Source of the DNA: Duganella callida
GTDB lineage: Bacteria; Pseudomonadota; Gammaproteobacteria; Burkholderiales; Burkholderiaceae_D
DNA length: 58,609 nucleotides
NCBI RefSeq assembly: GCF_004614165.1
Contig: NZ_SPVG01000030.1
Coordinates: 1 to 58,609, forward strand
Direction of reading: 5' to 3'
Part shown: positions 8,233 through 16,578 of the stretch, in pieces
Layout: every line of letters starts with the position of its first letter
Numbering within the stretch: position 1 is the first letter of the stretch
The notes under the pieces: model-generated
Seen by the model: only the letters and a program-made list of their open reading frames with translations
The model's database searches: none
Told to the model about the DNA's origin: nothing
Program-made: the position numbers and the translations under genes

Positions 8233-9774
8233 TCAGTCTTCGCGGCGCAGGTGCGGGAACAGCAGCACGTCGCGGATGTTCGGCGAATCGGTCAGCAGCA
8301 TCATCAGACGGTCGATGCCGATGCCGCAGCCGCCGGCCGGTGGCATGCCGTATTCCAGCGCGCGGATGTAGTCGGCGTCGTAGAACATCGCTTCCTCATC
8401 GCCGGCATCCTTGGCTTCCACTTGCGCCAGGAAGCGCGCCGACTGGTCTTCCGCATCGTTCAGCTCCGAGAAGCCGTTGGCGATTTCGCGGCCGACCATG
8501 AACAGCTCGAAGCGCTCGGTGATGCCTGCGCGGGTATCCGAGGCGCGCGCCAGCGGCGACACTTCCACCGGATAATCGATGATGAAGGTCGGCTCCCACA
8601 GCTGCGCTTCGGCGGTCTCTTCGAACAGCGCCAGTTGCAGCGCGCCCAGGCCCGAATGCGCGTGCGGCTTGACGCCGAACTTCAGCAGCTCGGCCTTGAT
8701 GAACTCCATATCGTTCAGCTGCGCTTCGGTGTAGTGCGGCGCGAACTTGTTGATGGCGCCGACGATGGTCAGGCGATGGAACGGCTTGGACAGGTCCAGC
8801 TCACGGCCGCCGTAGGTCAGCACCGCGGTGCCCTTGGCATCGATCGCGGCCTGGCGGATCACCGACTCGGTGAAGTTCATGATCCATTCGTAATCGGTGT
8901 AGGCCGCGTAGAACTCCATCATGGTGAATTCGGGATTGTGACGGACCGACACGCCTTCGTTGCGGAAGTTGCGGTTGATCTCGAACACGCGGTCGAAGCC
9001 GCCGACCACCAGACGCTTCAGGTACAGCTCGGGCGCGATACGCAGGAACATCTGCATGTCCAGCGCGTTGTGGTGGGTGATGAACGGCTTGGCCGCCGCG
9101 CCGCCCGGGATCGGGTGCAGCATCGGCGTTTCCACTTCCATGAATTCGTGCTTTTCCATGAAGCGGCGGATCGACGACATCGCCGCGGTACGCGCCTTGA
9201 AGGTGCGGCGCGTCTCTTCGTTCATGATCAGATCGACGTAGCGCTGGCGGTACTTGGTCTCCTGGTCGGCCAGGCCGTGGAACTTGTCCGGCAGCGGGCG
9301 CAGCGACTTGGTGATCAGGCGCAGTTCGGTGACCTTGATGGTCAGTTCGTCGGTCTTGGTCTTGAACAGGGTGCCGGCCACGCCCAGGATGTCGCCCAGG
9401 TCGTAGTGGTGCAGGGCGGCCATGGCCGCCTCGCCGGTCAGGTCCAGGGTGGCGTAGATCTGGATGCGGCCGTCGGCCTTGGCGCCCGAGGAGTCCTGCA
9501 GCGTGGCGAAAGCGGCCTTCTTGCCGGCTTCGCGCTTCAGCATCATGCGGCCCGCCAGCTTGACGGTGATCGGGTTGGCTTCCAGTTCTTCGCGCGATTT
9601 CCCGCCGTACTGCGCGTGCAGGTCGGCGGCCTTGTGTTCGGGCCTGAAGTCGTTCGGGAAGGCGACGCCTTGTTCGCGGATGGCGGCCAGCTTGGCACGG
9701 CGCTCGGCGATGATTTTGTTTTCATCAGCGGCCGGTGCGGCGCTTTCCACTTGTTCTTGACGATCCGTAGTCAT
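8233..9774 (-). CDS. lysS: Lysyl-tRNA synthetase, class II
   Basis: This 513-residue protein charges tRNA-Lys with lysine in the cytosol. It has an N-terminal OB-fold anticodon-binding domain (about 60-180) and a class II catalytic core. Motif 2 is visible as [22 protein letters not shown] and motif 3 as [21 protein letters not shown] near the end. Length matches the bacterial family. It is the last gene of a minus-strand run prfB - HAD phosphatase - lysS. The prfB-lysS neighbourhood is common in proteobacteria, which supports the call. Confidence 0.98.
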   Translation of the reverse strand: MTTDRQEQVESAAPAADENKIIAERRAKLAAIREQGVAFPNDFRPEHKAADLHAQYGGKSREELEANPITVKLAGRMMLKREAGKKAAFATLQDSSGAKADGRIQIYATLDLTGEAAMAALHHYDLGDILGVAGTLFKTKTDELTIKVTELRLITKSLRPLPDKFHGLADQETKYRQRYVDLIMNEETRRTFKARTAAMSSIRRFMEKHEFMEVETPMLHPIPGGAAAKPFITHHNALDMQMFLRIAPELYLKRLVVGGFDRVFEINRNFRNEGVSVRHNPEFTMMEFYAAYTDYEWIMNFTESVIRQAAIDAKGTAVLTYGGRELDLSKPFHRLTIVGAINKFAPHYTEAQLNDMEFIKAELLKFGVKPHAHSGLGALQLALFEETAEAQLWEPTFIIDYPVEVSPLARASDTRAGITERFELFMVGREIANGFSELNDAEDQSARFLAQVEAKDAGDEEAMFYDADYIRALEYGMPPAGGCGIGIDRLMMLLTDSPNIRDVLLFPHLRRED

Positions 9775-9804
9775 GGTCTTTTTGATTCTGGTTGAGGTGA
9801 TGAT

Positions 9805-10482
9805 TTAATTGATGGCGGCCGAAAACAGGTCTTCGACGTTCAGCTGGCTGAAATCGCCGACGACGGCGATCACGTTGTCGAATTCCGCGAAGGCTTCGGC
9901 CGGCAGCGTGGTGGTCAGCACCACGGCGCGCATGCCGGCGCGGCGCGCTGCCTCCACGCCCAGCGGTGCGTCTTCGAACACGATGCTGTTCTCCGGCAGG
10001 GCGCCGGCGCGTTCGGCGGCCAGCAGGAACACGTCCGGCGCCGGCTTGCCGCGCGCGACGTCGGCGGCGCCGGCGATGGCGTTGAATTCCTTGCGCAGAT
10101 CCAGACCGTCCAGCGTGAAGTCGATGTTCTCGACCGGCGCGGCGGTGGCCACGGCCAGCTTGACGCCGGCCGCCTTGGCGCGCGCGATGAAGTCGACGAA
10201 GCCGGCGGTCGGCGCCAGGTGCGGCGCGTACAGCTCGCGGTACAGCGACTCCTTCTCGAAGTCCAGCGCGGCGCTTTCCTCCTTGGTCAGCGTCTTGCCG
10301 AAGTAGGTGCTCATGATTTCATGGCCCTGGCGGCCGGCCGTCGAGCGGAAGAATTCGTCCGCGTCCAGCACGTGGCCGCGGCGCTGGAAAAACTCCAGCC
10401 ACGATTTCACGTGGAAGGACATGTTGTCGACGATGGTGCCGTCCATGTCGAAGATGAATGCACGCTGCGAATTGACTGTCAT
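9805..10482 (-). CDS. HAD-superfamily hydrolase (beta-phosphoglucomutase-like)
   Basis: This 225-residue protein is a HAD subfamily IA phosphatase or mutase. Motif I is FDMDGTIVDN (nucleophile Asp and the second Asp), with an alpha-helical cap after it. Motif II is in VATAAP, motif III is the Lys of RGKPAPD, and motif IV is FEDAPLGVEAARRAGM. It probably dephosphorylates a small sugar-phosphate-like metabolite. The substrate cannot be read from the sequence. It starts 3 bases after the prfB stop codon and is followed 30 bases on by lysS, so the three are likely one transcript. Confidence 0.9.
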   Translation of the reverse strand: MTVNSQRAFIFDMDGTIVDNMSFHVKSWLEFFQRRGHVLDADEFFRSTAGRQGHEIMSTYFGKTLTKEESAALDFEKESLYRELYAPHLAPTAGFVDFIARAKAAGVKLAVATAAPVENIDFTLDGLDLRKEFNAIAGAADVARGKPAPDVFLLAAERAGALPENSIVFEDAPLGVEAARRAGMRAVVLTTTLPAEAFAEFDNVIAVVGDFSQLNVEDLFSAAIN

Positions 10483-10485
10483 GAG

Positions 10486-11590
10486 TTAGACGCCTTGTTT
10501 GAGCGAAGCCGAGATGAAGTCGTCCAGGTCGCCGTCCAGCACGCCCTTGGTATTGCCGGTCTCGAAGTTGGTACGCAAGTCCTTGATGCGCGACTGGTCC
10601 AGTACGTACGAGCGGATCTGGTGGCCCCAGCCGACGTCGGTCTTGGAATCTTCCAGCTTCTGCTGCTCGCTCATGCGCTTGCGCAGTTCCAGTTCATACA
10701 GCTTCGCCTTCAGCATTTCCATCGCCTCGGCCTTGTTGCGGTGCTGCGAGCGGTCGTTCTGGCACTGCACCACGATACCGGAAGGGCCGTGGGTCAGACG
10801 CACCGCGGAGTCGGTCTTGTTGATGTGCTGACCACCGGCGCCCGATGCGCGGTAGGTATCGATGCGCAGGTCGGCCGGGTTGATCTCGATGTCGATCGAG
10901 TCATCCACTTCCGGATACACGAACAGCGACACGAACGAGGTATGACGGCCACCGGCCGAGTCGAACGGCGACTTGCGCACCAGGCGGTGCACGCCGGTCT
11001 CGGTGCGCAGATAGCCGTAGGCGTATTCGCCTTCCACCTTCAGGGTCGCGGTCTTGATGCCGGCGACCTCGCCCTCGGATTCTTCCATCACCTCGACCTT
11101 GAAGCCCTTGCGCTCGCAATAGCGCAGGTACTGGCGCAGCAGCATGGAGGCCCAGTCCTGGGCCTCGGTGCCGCCGGCGCCGGCCTGGATGTCGATGAAG
11201 CAGTTGTTCGGGTCCATCGGATTGCTGAACATCCGGCGGAATTCCATGCCTTCGATGACTTTGCGGACTTCCTCCGCATCGACGATCAGCGCTTCCAGCG
11301 TGTCGTCATCGCCTTCTTCCTTGGCCATCTCGATCAGATCGGCCATATCCTTCAGGTCGGCGTCGGCCTTGGTCAGGGAGAAGACGATCGCTTCCAGCGA
11401 TTTCTTTTCCTTGCCCAGGTCCTGGGCTTTTTTCGGGTCGTTCCAGACGGCTGGATCTTCCAGTTCGCCATTTACCTGCTCGAGTTTCTCCGACTTCTTA
11501 TCGAAGTCAAAGATACCTCCGAAGTTCAGCCTCGCGCGAGGTCAGGTCGGCGAGGAGGGCGGTGAGGGCGTTGATGCGTTCGGCTTCCAT
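10486..11590 (-). CDS. prfB: Peptide chain release factor 2 (programmed +1 frameshift)
   Basis: RF2 reads UGA and UAA stop codons and triggers peptide release on the ribosome. The gene is in two frames. Codons 1-27 run from ATG at 11590 to an in-frame TGA (11507-11509). The main frame resumes by skipping one base at CTT-TGA-C and gives 367 residues in total, close to the E. coli protein. The stop-codon recognition motif is SPF ([11 protein letters not shown]) and the catalytic motif is GGQ ([10 protein letters not shown]). Both are intact. The frameshift makes RF2 synthesis self-limiting, because plentiful RF2 terminates at the early UGA. An annotation starting at 11346 would lose the N-terminal domain. 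Confidence 0.97.
11506..11521 (-). promoter_or_regulatory. prfB: prfB +1 frameshift site
   Basis: On the minus strand this reads CGGAGGTATCTTTGAC. It is a Shine-Dalgarno-like AGG(A/G)GG-type element, then the slippery CTT codon, UGA stop and C, the arrangement known from bacterial prfB. Conceptual translation joins correctly only with a one-base skip here. Confidence 0.95.
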
Positions 11591-11629
11591 GGGGTCTTCT
11601 TCTTTTCTCAGGCTGAAATCAAACCCTGA

Positions 11630-11635
11630 ATTATA
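11630..11635 (-). promoter_or_regulatory. prfB -10 element
   Basis: The minus strand reads TATAAT here, about 40 bases upstream of the prfB start codon. The -35 is weak: TGGGAG at a 17-base spacing. This is the likely promoter for the prfB-HAD-lysS transcript. Confidence 0.55.
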
Positions 11636-11741
11636 CTCCAGCCAGTGCCGCTCTCCCAGCGCAAAGCCACAAGCCGTGCGCCGAAGCAGAAATACTGCCA
11701 TTTTTGCCACAAAAGCGGATAAAATATCGCGGCCTGCGACT

Positions 11742-13760
11742 ATGCCCAACCTGACCATGCGTTACGCCTGCCTTGCCTTGCCCTTTCTGCTGATCGGCTG
11801 TTCGACCCTCGCGGGCGGCGGCGCGACGCCGTCCGGCGCCGAGGCCACGCTGGCGCTGCTGGAAACCACCGACCTGCACGCAAACGTGCTGAGTTTCGAC
11901 TACTACAAACTGAAGGACGATCCGTCGATCGGTATCGAGCGCACCGCGACCCTGATCAAACAGGCGCGGGCCGAGTATCCCAACAATCTGCTGTTCGATA
12001 ATGGCGATGCCCTGCAAGGCACGGCGCTGGCCGATTATCAGGCGCTGGTCAGGCCGGTGGCTTGCGGCGAAACGCTGGCCATTTACAAGGCCATGAATCA
12101 ATTGAAGGTGGATGGCGCCAGCGTCGGCAATCACGAATTCAATTACGGACTGGCGTACCTGAGTCAGGTCACCGGCAGCCATTTCGATGTGGACGGCGTG
12201 CCTGCCGACGCACCGCGCTGCGCCGGCCCCGATTTCCCCATCGTGCTGGCAAATATCTACAGCGCCAAAACGAAGCAGCCGCTGTTTGCGCCATACCACA
12301 TCCTGACGCGCCAGATCGGCGCCACCGGCCCCGATGGCAAGCCGCTGAACGCCACCATCAGGATCGGCATCATCGGCTTTACGCCACCGGGTATCCTGTC
12401 CTGGGACAAGCGCTGGCTGCAAGGGAAGGTGTACGCGGAAGGCGTGCGCGAGACGGCGCAGAAATACATTCCGCGGATGCGCGCCGAGGGCGCCGACCTC
12501 ATCGTCGCCGTGTCGCATGGCGGCCTGTCGGGCGAACCTTACGATCCGGGCATGGAGGACGGCAATTACTACCTTGCCGAAGTGCCGGGCGTGGACGTGC
12601 TGCTGATGGGCCACCAGCACCTGGTGTTCCCGAATCCGGCCAGCAGCAACCCGAATTTCAATCTGCCCCGGGTGGACAAGACTCGCGGCGCCGTGCGCGG
12701 CGTGCCGGCCGTGATGGCCAACCTGTGGGGCAAAAACCTCGGCGTCATCGGCCTGCGTCTCAAGTACGACGGCCAGCACTGGCGCATCGACAAAGCGCGC
12801 ACCACGGTGGAAGCGCGCAGCAGCAAGCAGTCCGACGGCGGCTACGTCGCCGCCGATCCGGCGTTTGCGTCCCTGATCGCGGCCGAACACGCGGCGACCA
12901 TCCGCTACGTGCAGACGCCGGTCGGCAGCAGCGACTTCCGCATGACCACCTATTTTGCCGACGTCGGCGACGTCAGCGCACTGGAGCCGGTCAACCAGGC
13001 GCAGACGGCTTACGTGCGGGATTACGTCAAGGCCAACCTGCCGCAATACGCCAATCTGCCGGTGCTGTCGGTGACGGCGCCGTTCAAATCCGGCGCCGCC
13101 GGCCCGGCCGACTACACCGACGTCAAGCCAGGTCCGCTGGCGCTGAACAATGCCGCCGATCTGTATCTGTATCCGAACGAGCTGCATGCGGTGAAGGTCA
13201 GCGGTGCCCAGCTGAAGGCGTGGCTGGAGAAGGCGGCCGAGCGGTTCAACCGCATCGATCCGGCCAGCAGCGCGCGGCAGGAGCTGGTCGACAGCGCCTT
13301 TTACGGCTTTAATTTCGACGCGCCCACCGATGCGGACCTGAACTACCGCATCGATGTCACCCAGCCGGCCGGCCAGCGCATCGTCGATTTGCACTACAAA
13401 GGTGCGGCGTTGTCGCCATCGCAGGAATTCCTGGTCGCGACCAACAACTACCGCGCCAGCGGCGGCGGCAATTTCCCCGGCCTGGATGGCAGCAAAACCG
13501 TGATCGCCTCGCCGGACGCCAGCCGCGACGTGCTGATTGCATACGTCCGCAAGGCCGGTCGGTTGACGCGTGCGCGCAACGGCGCCGCCCGCAGCTGGCG
13601 CTTTGCACCGGTGCGTGTCGAAGGACAGGTCGTATTCCACTCCGCTCCCAACATGACGGAACTGGCGCGCGATGCGGGCCTGAGCGGCGTCACGCAACTC
13701 AACGAGGACGATGGCGGCGGCAAGGGCTTTGCCCTGTATGCCATCGATTTGAGCAAATGA
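11742..13760 (+). CDS. Lipoprotein 2',3'-cyclic-nucleotide phosphodiesterase / nucleotidase (CpdB family)
   Basis: This 672-residue periplasmic metallophosphoesterase probably strips phosphate from 2',3'-cyclic nucleotides and 3'-nucleotides so nucleosides can be scavenged. The N-terminal metallophos domain shows TTDLHAN, DNGDALQG, GNHEFNYG, VSHGG and MGHQH. The C-terminal 5'-nucleotidase domain covers roughly residues 380-640. The start is ATG 11742, because it is followed by a lipoprotein signal with lipobox LLIGC, whereas longer in-frame extensions run into the prfB leader on the other strand. It is divergent from prfB and overlaps the next gene by 4 bases. A membrane-anchored form is somewhat unusual, as E. 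coli CpdB is soluble. Confidence 0.9.
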   Translation: MPNLTMRYACLALPFLLIGCSTLAGGGATPSGAEATLALLETTDLHANVLSFDYYKLKDDPSIGIERTATLIKQARAEYPNNLLFDNGDALQGTALADYQALVRPVACGETLAIYKAMNQLKVDGASVGNHEFNYGLAYLSQVTGSHFDVDGVPADAPRCAGPDFPIVLANIYSAKTKQPLFAPYHILTRQIGATGPDGKPLNATIRIGIIGFTPPGILSWDKRWLQGKVYAEGVRETAQKYIPRMRAEGADLIVAVSHGGLSGEPYDPGMEDGNYYLAEVPGVDVLLMGHQHLVFPNPASSNPNFNLPRVDKTRGAVRGVPAVMANLWGKNLGVIGLRLKYDGQHWRIDKARTTVEARSSKQSDGGYVAADPAFASLIAAEHAATIRYVQTPVGSSDFRMTTYFADVGDVSALEPVNQAQTAYVRDYVKANLPQYANLPVLSVTAPFKSGAAGPADYTDVKPGPLALNNAADLYLYPNELHAVKVSGAQLKAWLEKAAERFNRIDPASSARQELVDSAFYGFNFDAPTDADLNYRIDVTQPAGQRIVDLHYKGAALSPSQEFLVATNNYRASGGGNFPGLDGSKTVIASPDASRDVLIAYVRKAGRLTRARNGAARSWRFAPVRVEGQVVFHSAPNMTELARDAGLSGVTQLNEDDGGGKGFALYAIDLSK

Positions 13761-14284
13761 GGAGGGCACGCATTTTCTGCACAGGCGCAGTGCTGGCAGC
13801 CGGCCTGATGCTCGGTGCCGCCGCCTGGGCTGGCCCGGTGGAGGAAGGCCGCCTGTGCCTGCGCGGTGTCGAAGGCCGGCCCGCCAATCTTCCGCGCGCG
13901 TTCCAGCTGTTCAGTGGCGCGGCGCGCAAAGGCGACGCGCAAGCGGCCTATTACCTCGGCATGATGTACCAGAACGGCATGGCCGTCGCGCGCGATCTCA
14001 AGGCCGCAGCCCGCTGGCTGCAATTCGCCGCCGATCGCCAGACGCCGGCCGCGATGTATGCATTGGCCAAGCTGTATCTGAGCGGTGAAGGTGTGAAGCG
14101 CGATGAGCAGATCGCCCGCCGCTGGATCGAAAAAGCCGCCGATCTCGAATACCCCGAGGCCGTGATGGCGATGGCCATCGGCCTGCGCGACGGCTCAATG
14201 GGCTTCGAGCGTAACGAGTCTCTGGCCGAAACGCAGATGCGCTTCGCCAACCGCGCCCTGAAACAGACTTATCCGGGCATGTAA
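13757..14284 (+). CDS. Exported Sel1-repeat protein
   Basis: This 175-residue protein has a signal peptide (1-25, AAAWA) followed by three to four Sel1/TPR-like repeats. Examples are AAYYLGMMYQNGMAVARDLKAAARWLQ and AMYALAKLYLSGEGVKRDEQIARRWIEKAAD. Such repeats form alpha-solenoids used for protein-protein contacts. The function is unknown. Its ATG overlaps the cpdB-like stop codon (ATGA), which implies translational coupling and a shared transcript. Confidence 0.88.
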   Translation: MRRARIFCTGAVLAAGLMLGAAAWAGPVEEGRLCLRGVEGRPANLPRAFQLFSGAARKGDAQAAYYLGMMYQNGMAVARDLKAAARWLQFAADRQTPAAMYALAKLYLSGEGVKRDEQIARRWIEKAADLEYPEAVMAMAIGLRDGSMGFERNESLAETQMRFANRALKQTYPGM

Positions 14285-14347
14285 TTCTTACGGCATGCTT
14301 ACAGCCGGCAGGGCGCTGAGCTTGCTGCGATGCCGCACATCTATCTG

Positions 14348-14376
14348 TTGCTGATGACGTTCTACTAACCTACAAT
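14348..14376 (+). promoter_or_regulatory. Sigma-70-type promoter of the liv operon
   Basis: TTGCTG (14348-14353) and TACAAT (14371-14376) are separated by exactly 17 bases, about 70 bases upstream of the binding-protein start. Both hexamers are close to consensus. The remainder of the 14285-14445 spacer shows no gene. Confidence 0.65.
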
Positions 14377-14445
14377 GGTTTTCCGATGGGGCGATTTTCC
14401 AGCGTACGACTACATAAAAAACGTTGTATAAACAGGAGATGACAC

Positions 14446-15603
14446 ATGAATTTCAAGTTGAAATTGCTCGTTGCAGGTCTGGCATTCGGTTTCGCGGCTG
14501 CCTCCCAGGCGGCTGACCCCATCAAGATCGGCGTGTCCGGTCCCTTCACCGGCGGCTCCGCGCCCATGGGCGTGTCGATGCGCGATGGCGTCAAGCTGGC
14601 CGTCGCCGAAATCAATGCCAAGGGCGGCGTGCTGGGGCGGCCGATTCAACTGGTTGAACGCGACGACGAAGCCAAAAACGAACGCGGCGTGCAGATCGCA
14701 CAGGAACTGATCAACAAGGAAAAGGTGGTGGCCACCGTCGGCTACATCAACACCGGTGTGGCGCTGGCCTCGCAGCGCTTTTACCAGGACGCCAAGATCC
14801 CGGTGATGAACAACGTCGCCACCGGCTCCATTATCACCAAGCAGTTCGCCGATCAGCCGGAGAACTATATCTTCCGCACCTCCGCCAGCGACCAGATCCA
14901 GTCGCAGATGATCATCAAGGAGGCGGTCGACAACCGCAAATTCAAGAAGGTCGCCATTCTGGCCGACTCCACCAACTACGGTCAGCTGGGCCGCGAAGAC
15001 CTGGAGAAGGTGCTGGCCGCGCGTAACATGAAGGCGGTGGCGGTCGAGAAGTACAACATCAAGGACGTCGACATGACGGCCCAACTGCTGAAGGCCAAGC
15101 AGGCCGGCGCCGACGTGGTGCTCACCTACGGCATCGGCCCCGAGCTGGCGCAGATCGCCAACGGCATGGAAAAACTGGGCTGGAAAGTGCCGATGATCGG
15201 CAGCTGGACCCTGTCCATGGCCAACTTCATCGACAACGCCGGCAAGAACGGCAACGGCACCCGCATGCCGCAGACCTTCATCCAGGATGCCAGCACGCCC
15301 AAGCGCAAGGCCTTCATCGACGCCTACGTCAAGGCGTACAACCCGCCGCAAGGCCGGATGCCATCGCCGGTATCGGCAGCCCAGGGTTACGACTCGATCT
15401 ACCTGCTGGCTGCCGCCATCAAGCAGGCCGGCAGCACCGACGGCCCGAAAGTGAAGGCGGCGCTGGAGAACCTCAACGAGAAGGTTGAAGGCGTGGTCAC
15501 CACTTACAACAAGCCGTACAGCAAGGACGACCACGAAGCCATCACGCCGGAGATCACCGTCTTCGGTGAAGTGAAGGACGGTAAAGTCGTCGCGGCCAAG
15601 TAA
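14446..15603 (+). CDS. livJ: Branched-chain amino-acid ABC transporter substrate-binding protein
   Basis: This 385-residue periplasmic protein of the Leu/Ile/Val-binding family captures the amino acid and delivers it to the LivH/LivM pore. It has a signal peptide (1-22, AASQA) and the opening of the mature family: IKIGVSGPFTGG, then MRDGVKLAVAEINAKGGVLGRPI. It is a type I periplasmic binding fold of normal length. AGGAG is placed correctly upstream of ATG 14446. It is the first gene of a complete liv operon. A hairpin after it probably lets it be expressed above the other components. Exact specificity (Leu, Ile, Val, or amides or urea) cannot be read off. Confidence 0.93.
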   Translation: MNFKLKLLVAGLAFGFAAASQAADPIKIGVSGPFTGGSAPMGVSMRDGVKLAVAEINAKGGVLGRPIQLVERDDEAKNERGVQIAQELINKEKVVATVGYINTGVALASQRFYQDAKIPVMNNVATGSIITKQFADQPENYIFRTSASDQIQSQMIIKEAVDNRKFKKVAILADSTNYGQLGREDLEKVLAARNMKAVAVEKYNIKDVDMTAQLLKAKQAGADVVLTYGIGPELAQIANGMEKLGWKVPMIGSWTLSMANFIDNAGKNGNGTRMPQTFIQDASTPKRKAFIDAYVKAYNPPQGRMPSPVSAAQGYDSIYLLAAAIKQAGSTDGPKVKAALENLNEKVEGVVTTYNKPYSKDDHEAITPEITVFGEVKDGKVVAAK

Positions 15604-15623
15604 GGCCGACTCCCCAGCCGCAT

Positions 15624-15658
15624 TGGCCAGACTTGTTGACGCAAGCCTGGCCATTTTC
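15624..15658 (+). terminator. Intra-operon attenuating hairpin after livJ
   Basis: TGGCCAG pairs with CTGGCCA, with an inner CTTG/CAAG extension, followed by TTTTCTT. It sits between the binding-protein gene and livH. Partial termination here would give the usual excess of binding protein over permease. Confidence 0.7.
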
Positions 15659-15684
15659 TTGTTCTCCTTCGCAAAGGAGCGAAG

Positions 15685-16575
15685 ATGGAAATCCTGTTGC
15701 AACTGGTGTTCAGCGGTATCGCGCTGGGCATGATCTATGCGGTGATCGCATTCGGCTATCAACTGACGTTCGCCACGTCCGGCACCCTGAACTTCGGCCA
15801 GGGCGAGGCGCTGATGCTGGGCGCACTGGTGGGCCTGAGCCTGGTGGGGACTATCCACGGCGGGCCTTACATGGGCTATCTGCTGATGATTCCTGTGGTG
15901 ATCGTCTTCGGCGCGCTGCAAGGCATGCTGGTGGAATGGATAGGCGTGCGGCCGGCGATCAGGATCAAGTCCGAGTTCGGCTGGATCATGTCCACCATCG
16001 CACTGGCCATCATTTTCAAGAACGTGGCCGAGAACATCTGGGGCAAGGACGACCTGACCTTCCCGTCGCCGCTGGATTCCGCGCCGATCCAGATCCTGGG
16101 CGCCAACGTGCAGCCGATGCAGGTGGCGGTGGTGGTCGGCGCGCTGGCCATCATGGCGGCGGTGGAGATCTTCAACCGCAAATCCATTTATGGCAAGGCG
16201 GTGGTGGCCACAGCCAACGACCGCGACGCGGCGGGACTGATGGGGATTAACACCGGCATGGTGATCACCTTTTCCTACGCGCTGTCGTCGGCGGTGGCGG
16301 CGTTCGCCGGCGTGCTGGTGGCGCCGCTGACGCTGACCGGCGCCACCATGGGCGCCTCGCTGGGGCTGAAGGCGTTCGCGGTGGCGATCATCGGCGGCCT
16401 GACGTCGGGCGTCGGTGCCATTGTCGGCGGGCTGATACTCGGCATCGCCGAGACCACTGCCGGCTACTACATCTCCACCGGCTACAAGGACGTGCCGGGA
16501 CTGGTGCTGCTCCTGCTGGTATTGGCGGTGAAGCCGTCCGGCCTGTTCGGCAAAGCCGCCATCAAGAAGGTTTGA
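15685..16575 (+). CDS. livH: Branched-chain amino-acid ABC transporter permease LivH
   Basis: This 296-residue inner-membrane permease has about eight hydrophobic helices and forms half of the translocation pore with LivM. It shows family features such as GMIYAVIAFGYQLTFATSGTLNFGQGE near the N-terminus and FAVAIIGGLTSGVGAIVGGLILG near the C-terminus. The start ATG has AAAGGAG upstream. It is separated by 3 bases from the fused LivM-LivG gene. Confidence 0.95.
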   Translation: MEILLQLVFSGIALGMIYAVIAFGYQLTFATSGTLNFGQGEALMLGALVGLSLVGTIHGGPYMGYLLMIPVVIVFGALQGMLVEWIGVRPAIRIKSEFGWIMSTIALAIIFKNVAENIWGKDDLTFPSPLDSAPIQILGANVQPMQVAVVVGALAIMAAVEIFNRKSIYGKAVVATANDRDAAGLMGINTGMVITFSYALSSAVAAFAGVLVAPLTLTGATMGASLGLKAFAVAIIGGLTSGVGAIVGGLILGIAETTAGYYISTGYKDVPGLVLLLLVLAVKPSGLFGKAAIKKV

Positions 16576-16578
16576 CCC

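Noticed and set aside
8251-9795. 514-codon plus-strand frame opposite lysS
   Set aside because: Antisense shadow of a clear lysyl-tRNA synthetase; Arg/Gly/His-rich with no family features.
11507-11758. Separate 83-codon minus-strand gene upstream of prfB
   Set aside because: Its last 27 codons are the RF2 N-terminus before the programmed frameshift; the rest is promoter region.
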